Origin: Microlunatus antarcticus
Lineage (GTDB): Bacteria; Actinomycetota; Actinomycetes; Propionibacteriales; Propionibacteriaceae
Reading direction: 5' to 3'
Length of the DNA: 64,000 nt
Assembly (NCBI RefSeq): GCF_014193425.1
Contig: NZ_JACHZG010000001.1
Coordinates: 1,922,001-1,986,000, forward strand
Made by a program: the position numbers and the translations under genes. Below are positions 60,111-64,000 of the stretch, in pieces. Numbering within the stretch: position 1 is the first letter of the stretch; the number at the start of each line of letters is the position of its first letter. The notes under the pieces are model-generated. The model was not told where the DNA came from. It did no database searches and saw only the letters and a list, made by a program, of their open reading frames with translations.

Positions 60111-61139
60111 ATGCCCGTCACCCTGCCCCGCCCTCGTCTGCTCGACCCCGCCTCGGTCCCGGCGCTGCGGTGGGGCGTGATCGGCACGGGCATCGCGGGA
60201 CCGTTCGTGTCCGCGCTCCACCGGCGGACGACCCAGCGCGCCGTCGCCGTGGTGGCGCGGGATCAGGCGAAGACCGAGGCGTTCGCCCGCGAGCACGGGA
60301 TCGGCACCGTGCACCGGAGCGTGTCGGCGCTGATCGAGGATCCGCAGGTCGACGTCGTCTACGTCGCCACCCCGCACCCGCTGCACCACGCGCAGGCGCT
60401 GGAGGCGGTCGCGGCCGGCAAGCACGTGCTGGTCGAGAAGCCGATCGCCATGTCGGCGGCGGAGGCCCGCGAGATCACCGACGCCGGGCGCGCCGCCGGG
60501 GTGCTGGTGCAGGAGGCGATGTGGACGCGCTACCTGCCGCAGTCCGACGTGATCCGTCAGGTCCTCGCCGACGGCCTGCTGGGCGACGTACGGCTGGTGC
60601 GGGCCGACTTCGGCTTCGTGTTCCCCTTCGACGCCGACCACCGGCTCTGGAACGCTGAGCTCGGCGGCGGGGCCCTCCTCGACGCCGGCGTCTACCCGAT
60701 CTCGTTCGCCTCGTCCGTCCTCGGGCCGCCCGACTCCGTGACCGCCGTCGGCTCGCTGGCGCCGACCGGCGTGGACGAGCGGGCCGACCTCCTGCTGCCG
60801 TCGGGCGGCGCCACCGCGCTGGCGTCGACGTCGCTGGTGGCGCGGCTGCCGGTCACGGCGTCGGTCATGGGTTCGCAGGCCCGGCTGGACGTCTGGAGCC
60901 CGTTCTTCGGCCCGACCGGGCTGACGCTGACGTCGGGCTCGGCCACGGCGGAGGAGACGTCGACCTGGCGCGACCAGACCTTCGACCGGCTCAACGAGGG
61001 CCTGGCCCACCAGGCCGTCCACCTCGCCGCGTACGTGGGCGAGGGCCGCCTGGAGTCGCCCGTGCACCCGCACGCCGAGCTGGTCTCGATCATGGCCACG
61101 ATCGACGAGGCCCGCCGCCAGCTCATCGCGGCGGGGTGA
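60111..61139 (+). CDS. Gfo/Idh/MocA family oxidoreductase
   Basis: A 342-residue NAD(P)-dependent enzyme. Rossmann start WGVIGTGIAGPFVSAL, VYVATPHPLHHAQALEA, conserved EKPIAMS with the catalytic Lys, and a C-terminal sheet domain (GGALLDAGVYPISFAS). These act on sugars, inositols or trans-dihydrodiols. No ribosome site before ATG 60111, so likely leaderless. It precedes the GH13 gene by 92 nt. Confidence 0.9.
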   Translation: MPVTLPRPRLLDPASVPALRWGVIGTGIAGPFVSALHRRTTQRAVAVVARDQAKTEAFAREHGIGTVHRSVSALIEDPQVDVVYVATPHPLHHAQALEAVAAGKHVLVEKPIAMSAAEAREITDAGRAAGVLVQEAMWTRYLPQSDVIRQVLADGLLGDVRLVRADFGFVFPFDADHRLWNAELGGGALLDAGVYPISFASSVLGPPDSVTAVGSLAPTGVDERADLLLPSGGATALASTSLVARLPVTASVMGSQARLDVWSPFFGPTGLTLTSGSATAEETSTWRDQTFDRLNEGLAHQAVHLAAYVGEGRLESPVHPHAELVSIMATIDEARRQLIAAG

Positions 61140-61231
61140 CGCCCCCCGGCACGGGCGCGATGGGGATGTAGTCCACTTGTGCACCGATGTCGGTGCACAG
61201 GTCGCCGAACTCTCGTGACAAGGACGTCCGC

Positions 61232-62914
61232 ATGCCGCTGCCCCCCGACTCCGTCGGCTCCACCCACTTCGCCGAAGGCGCGGCAGCCGCCGACTGGTGG
61301 CGCGACGCCGTCGTCTACCAGGTCTACCCGCGCAGCTTCGCCGACAGCGACGGCGACGGCATCGGCGACCTGGACGGGGTGCGCGAGCACGTCGACCACC
61401 TCGTCGCGCTCGGCGTGGACGCGGTCTGGCTGAGCCCGTTCTACCCGTCGGCGCTCGCCGACGGCGGCTACGACATCGACGACCACCGCGACGTGGCGCC
61501 GGAACTGGGTGACCTGGCCGCGTTCGACGCGATGGTTGCGGCGCTCCACGCGCACCAGATCAAGGTGATCGTCGACATCGTGCCCAACCACACGTCGGAC
61601 CGGCACCGCTGGTTCCAGGCGGCGCTGGCCGCGGGACCGGGGTCCGACGAGCGCGACCGCTACGTCTTCCGGTCGGGGCGCGGGCCCGGTGGCGACCAGC
61701 CGCCGAGCGACTGGGAGTCCGACTTCGGCGGGCCCGCCTGGACGCGCCTTCCCGACGGCTGGTGGTACCTGCACCTCTTCGCCCCCGAGCAGCCCGACCT
61801 CAACTGGGACCGTCGCGACGTCCGCGACGACTTCCTCGCCACCCTCGCCTTCTGGGCCGACCGCGGTGTCGACGGCTTCCGGGTCGACGTCGCCAACCTG
61901 CTGGTGAAGGACCTGACCGAGCCGCTGCCCGACCTCGCCGCGCTGGCGACCGTGGCCGACGGCAATCACGCGTACTCCGACCGCGATGCCGTGCAGGAGG
62001 TGTACGCCGAGTGGCGGACCCTGTTCGACCGCTACGACCCGCCGCGGATGGCCGTCGCCGAGGCGTGGGTGCCGGCCCACCGGCGGGCCCGCTACGCGAG
62101 GCCGGAGAGCCTCGGGCAGGCGTTCAACTTCGACCTGCTCTCCGCGCCCTGGGACGCGCCGACGTGGCGTCGCGTGATCACCGAGAACCTCGACCTCTCG
62201 GCCGAGAGCGGCTCCACCTCGACCTGGGTGCTCTCCAACCACGACGTCATCCGGCACCCGACGCGCTACGGGATCACGGCGGCGGCGGGCCAGCCGAACG
62301 CAATCGGCTACATCCCCGGCTTCGGCGTCGACCCGGACATCACCGTCGACGAGGCGCTCGGGGCCCGGCGCGCCCGGGCGGCCACGCTGCTGATGCTCGC
62401 GCTGCCCGGGTCGGCGTACCTCTACCAGGGCGAGGAGCTCGGCCTCTTCGAGGTCGCCGAGATCGACGCGGGCCAGCGCCAGGACCCGACGTTCTTCCGG
62501 ACGGGCGGGACGCGCCTGGGCCGCGACGGCTGCCGCGTGCCGCTGCCCTGGACCAGCGAGCCGTCGTCGTACGGCTTCAGCCCCGACCCCGCCTCGGCGC
62601 CGCCGCACCTGCCGCAGCCGGCGTGGTTCGCCGACCTGAGCGTGGCCCGCGAGAACGGCGACGACGCCTCGAGCCTCACCCTCTACCGCCGGGCCCTGCG
62701 GCTGCGCCGGGAGCTGACCTCGGGGGAGGGCCTGACGTGGGTCCCGTCGGAGCCGGGCGTCCTTCACGTGGTCAGGGCGGGCGGCTGGCACTGCCTCACC
62801 AACTTCGGACCGGATCCCGTGCCCGTCCCGCCGGGCGAGCTGCTCCTGGCCAGCGGCCCGCTCGTCGACGGGTCCGTCCCGACCGACACCACCGTGTGGG
62901 TGCGGGGTGCCTGA
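61232..62914 (+). CDS. GH13 alpha-glucosidase (alpha-amylase family)
   Basis: A 560-residue cytoplasmic enzyme with the GH13 barrel. YQVYPRSFADSDGDGIGDLDG opens it. The catalytic residues are visible: nucleophile Asp219 in GFRVDVAN, acid/base Glu277 in AVAEAWV, and Asp338 in LSNHDVIRHPTRYG. It resembles actinobacterial alpha-glucosidases acting on oligosaccharides such as maltose or isomaltose. ATG 61232 has a ribosome site (AAGGA); a GTG at 61187 is upstream. No signal peptide. The AGE-family gene overlaps its end by 8 nt. Confidence 0.92.
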   Translation: MPLPPDSVGSTHFAEGAAAADWWRDAVVYQVYPRSFADSDGDGIGDLDGVREHVDHLVALGVDAVWLSPFYPSALADGGYDIDDHRDVAPELGDLAAFDAMVAALHAHQIKVIVDIVPNHTSDRHRWFQAALAAGPGSDERDRYVFRSGRGPGGDQPPSDWESDFGGPAWTRLPDGWWYLHLFAPEQPDLNWDRRDVRDDFLATLAFWADRGVDGFRVDVANLLVKDLTEPLPDLAALATVADGNHAYSDRDAVQEVYAEWRTLFDRYDPPRMAVAEAWVPAHRRARYARPESLGQAFNFDLLSAPWDAPTWRRVITENLDLSAESGSTSTWVLSNHDVIRHPTRYGITAAAGQPNAIGYIPGFGVDPDITVDEALGARRARAATLLMLALPGSAYLYQGEELGLFEVAEIDAGQRQDPTFFRTGGTRLGRDGCRVPLPWTSEPSSYGFSPDPASAPPHLPQPAWFADLSVARENGDDASSLTLYRRALRLRRELTSGEGLTWVPSEPGVLHVVRAGGWHCLTNFGPDPVPVPPGELLLASGPLVDGSVPTDTTVWVRGA

Positions 62915-64000
62915 GGCCCGCGGCTGGTCGCACCCGCCGGCCCACACCGGCTGGCTGGCGGCCCACGAACGCGCGCTGCTGCGCTTCGGTCGTCACGTGG
63001 TCCGCTCCGACGGTCTCGCGCACTGGCTCGACGACGACGGCGCACCCGACCCCGCCCGGACCGGCGACGTCTACGTGGCCGCCCGGATGGCCCACGTCTA
63101 CCTGCTCGGCGGGATGCGGGGCGTCCCCGGCTGCACGCCGCTCGCCGCCCGGCTGCTGGCCGGGCTGGCGACCGCGGCCCGGGACCGGGAGCACGGCGGC
63201 TGGCTGGAGCACGTGCCGGACCCCGCCGCCGGCCCGACCGACCCCGCCGACCCGGCCCCGAATGCGGACAAGCAGGCCTACACGCACGCGTTCGTCGTCC
63301 TGGCCGGCGCCACGGCGACGGTCGCGGGGGAGTCGGGCGGTCCGGCCCTGCTGGCCGACGCGCTGCGGACGACGTACGAGGTGTTCGCCGACCCCGGGAC
63401 GCCGCTCTTCGTCGACAGCGTCTCCGCCGACCTCTCGGTGACCCGTCCCTACCGCGGCCTCAACGCGAACATGCACCTCGTCGAGGCGCTGCTGGCCGCG
63501 GCGGACGCCACCGGCGACCGCGCGCACGCCGAACGTGCCGGGGCGATCTGCGCCTGGGTCGAGGGGCAGGTCCGGACGCACGGCTGGCGCATCCCCGAGC
63601 ACTACGACGAGCGCTGGGTGCCGCAGCTCGAGCACAACCGCGACCACCCGGACGACCCCTTCCGCCCGTACGGGGCGACGATCGGGCACGCCTTCGAGTG
63701 GGCCCGGCTGATGCTGCAGACCGGCCACGCCCTGGGCGAGCCCGACCGCCACTTCGAGACCTCGGCGCGGCTGTTCGACCGGGCCGTCGAGGACGGCTGG
63801 GTCGAGGGGGAGCACCCCGGCTTCGTCTACACCACGGGCTGGGACGGGGTGCCGGTCGTGCCCGACCGGGTCTTCTGGGTGCCGGCGGAGGCGATCGGGG
63901 CCGCCGCCGCGCTGGCTCAGCTGACCGGCGAACCGCGCTACCGCGAGCGGTACGTGGCGTGGTGGGACCACGTGGCCGGGGTGTTCGTCGACGAGGACCG
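62907..64000 (+). CDS. AGE family epimerase/isomerase (3' end cut off by window)
   Basis: The first 364 codons of an N-acylglucosamine-2-epimerase-type (alpha/alpha)6 barrel enzyme. Family motifs: RMAHVYLLGGM, GLNANMHLVEALLAAADATGD (His), HNRDHPDDPFRPYGATIGHAFEWARLM (His), and FWVPAEAIGAAAALAQ. Members include mannose isomerase and cellobiose epimerase. GTG 62907 starts inside the GH13 gene, so the two are coupled. Together they may release and isomerise hexose from an alpha-glucoside. Confidence 0.88.
   Translation, partial: MPEARGWSHPPAHTGWLAAHERALLRFGRHVVRSDGLAHWLDDDGAPDPARTGDVYVAARMAHVYLLGGMRGVPGCTPLAARLLAGLATAARDREHGGWLEHVPDPAAGPTDPADPAPNADKQAYTHAFVVLAGATATVAGESGGPALLADALRTTYEVFADPGTPLFVDSVSADLSVTRPYRGLNANMHLVEALLAAADATGDRAHAERAGAICAWVEGQVRTHGWRIPEHYDERWVPQLEHNRDHPDDPFRPYGATIGHAFEWARLMLQTGHALGEPDRHFETSARLFDRAVEDGWVEGEHPGFVYTTGWDGVPVVPDRVFWVPAEAIGAAAALAQLTGEPRYRERYVAWWDHVAGVFVDED

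Noticed and set aside
1-64000. tRNA, rRNA, CRISPR array, IS element or phage genes
   Set aside because: I looked for cloverleaf arms with GGTTCGA loops, regular short repeats with spacers, and transposase, integrase or structural phage proteins, and saw none.

Overview
The window is high-GC DNA (visibly about 70 percent or more). Its genes are tightly packed, use many GTG starts, and are often joined by 4-nt ATGA or GTGA overlaps. Gene content (DUF222/HNH protein, DosRS-like two-component pair, KmtR-like sensor, excalibur-domain protein, NhaA with a C-terminal thioredoxin domain) points to an actinobacterium. The order Propionibacteriales is a plausible but unproven placement. I see no rRNA, tRNA, CRISPR array, insertion sequence or phage block, so this reads as ordinary chromosome with several catabolic and signalling clusters.

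Layout. 0-6 kb: a truncated gene, a MarR regulator, an endonuclease/exonuclease/phosphatase-family protein, two coupled CNNM/CorC-type membrane proteins, and a KmtR-like metal sensor coupled to a CDF metal exporter. 6-12 kb: an FGGY kinase with two SDR dehydrogenases (a polyol or sugar operon) and a secreted phytase-like/GDPD fusion. 12-22 kb: a DUF222/HNH protein; a four-gene type III polyketide synthase operon; threonine aldolase; NhaA-DsbA fusion; an MFS exporter divergent from an HxlR regulator. 22-25 kb: an SDR pseudogene, then a secreted C39-like peptidase with a lipoprotein. 25-31 kb: a signalling island with a cyclase-like DUF2652 protein, a PIG-L deacetylase carrying an inserted cyclic-nucleotide-binding domain, an MFS protein with a C-terminal cyclic-nucleotide-binding domain, and a DosS/DosR-like pair preceded by a DosR-type box.

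31-39 kb: a VOC protein, a CPBP protease pseudogene, and a six-gene ribonucleoside operon (nucleoside hydrolase, ABC importer, ribokinase, LacI regulator) with a strong palindrome over its promoter. 39-46 kb: DHA2 exporter, excalibur protein, a frameshifted LtrA gene, a quinone-oxidoreductase-like MDR, a PepSY protein and a membrane protein. 46-54 kb: an eight-gene peptide operon (DppABCDF-type importer, asparaginase/glycosylasparaginase-family hydrolase, M55 D-aminopeptidase, SDR). 54-59 kb: divergent from it, a single ORF fusing a ketopantoate-reductase-like domain to an amidase, then an SDR, an alpha/beta hydrolase and a convergent GntR regulator. 59-64 kb: Old Yellow Enzyme divergent from a Gfo/Idh/MocA oxidoreductase, a GH13 alpha-glucosidase and a truncated AGE-family epimerase.

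The points most worth a second look are the possible cyclic-nucleotide island (25.2-28.9 kb) next to the DosRS-like pair, the ketopantoate reductase-amidase fusion, the type III PKS operon, and the peptide operon pairing an isoaspartyl-type hydrolase with a D-aminopeptidase.
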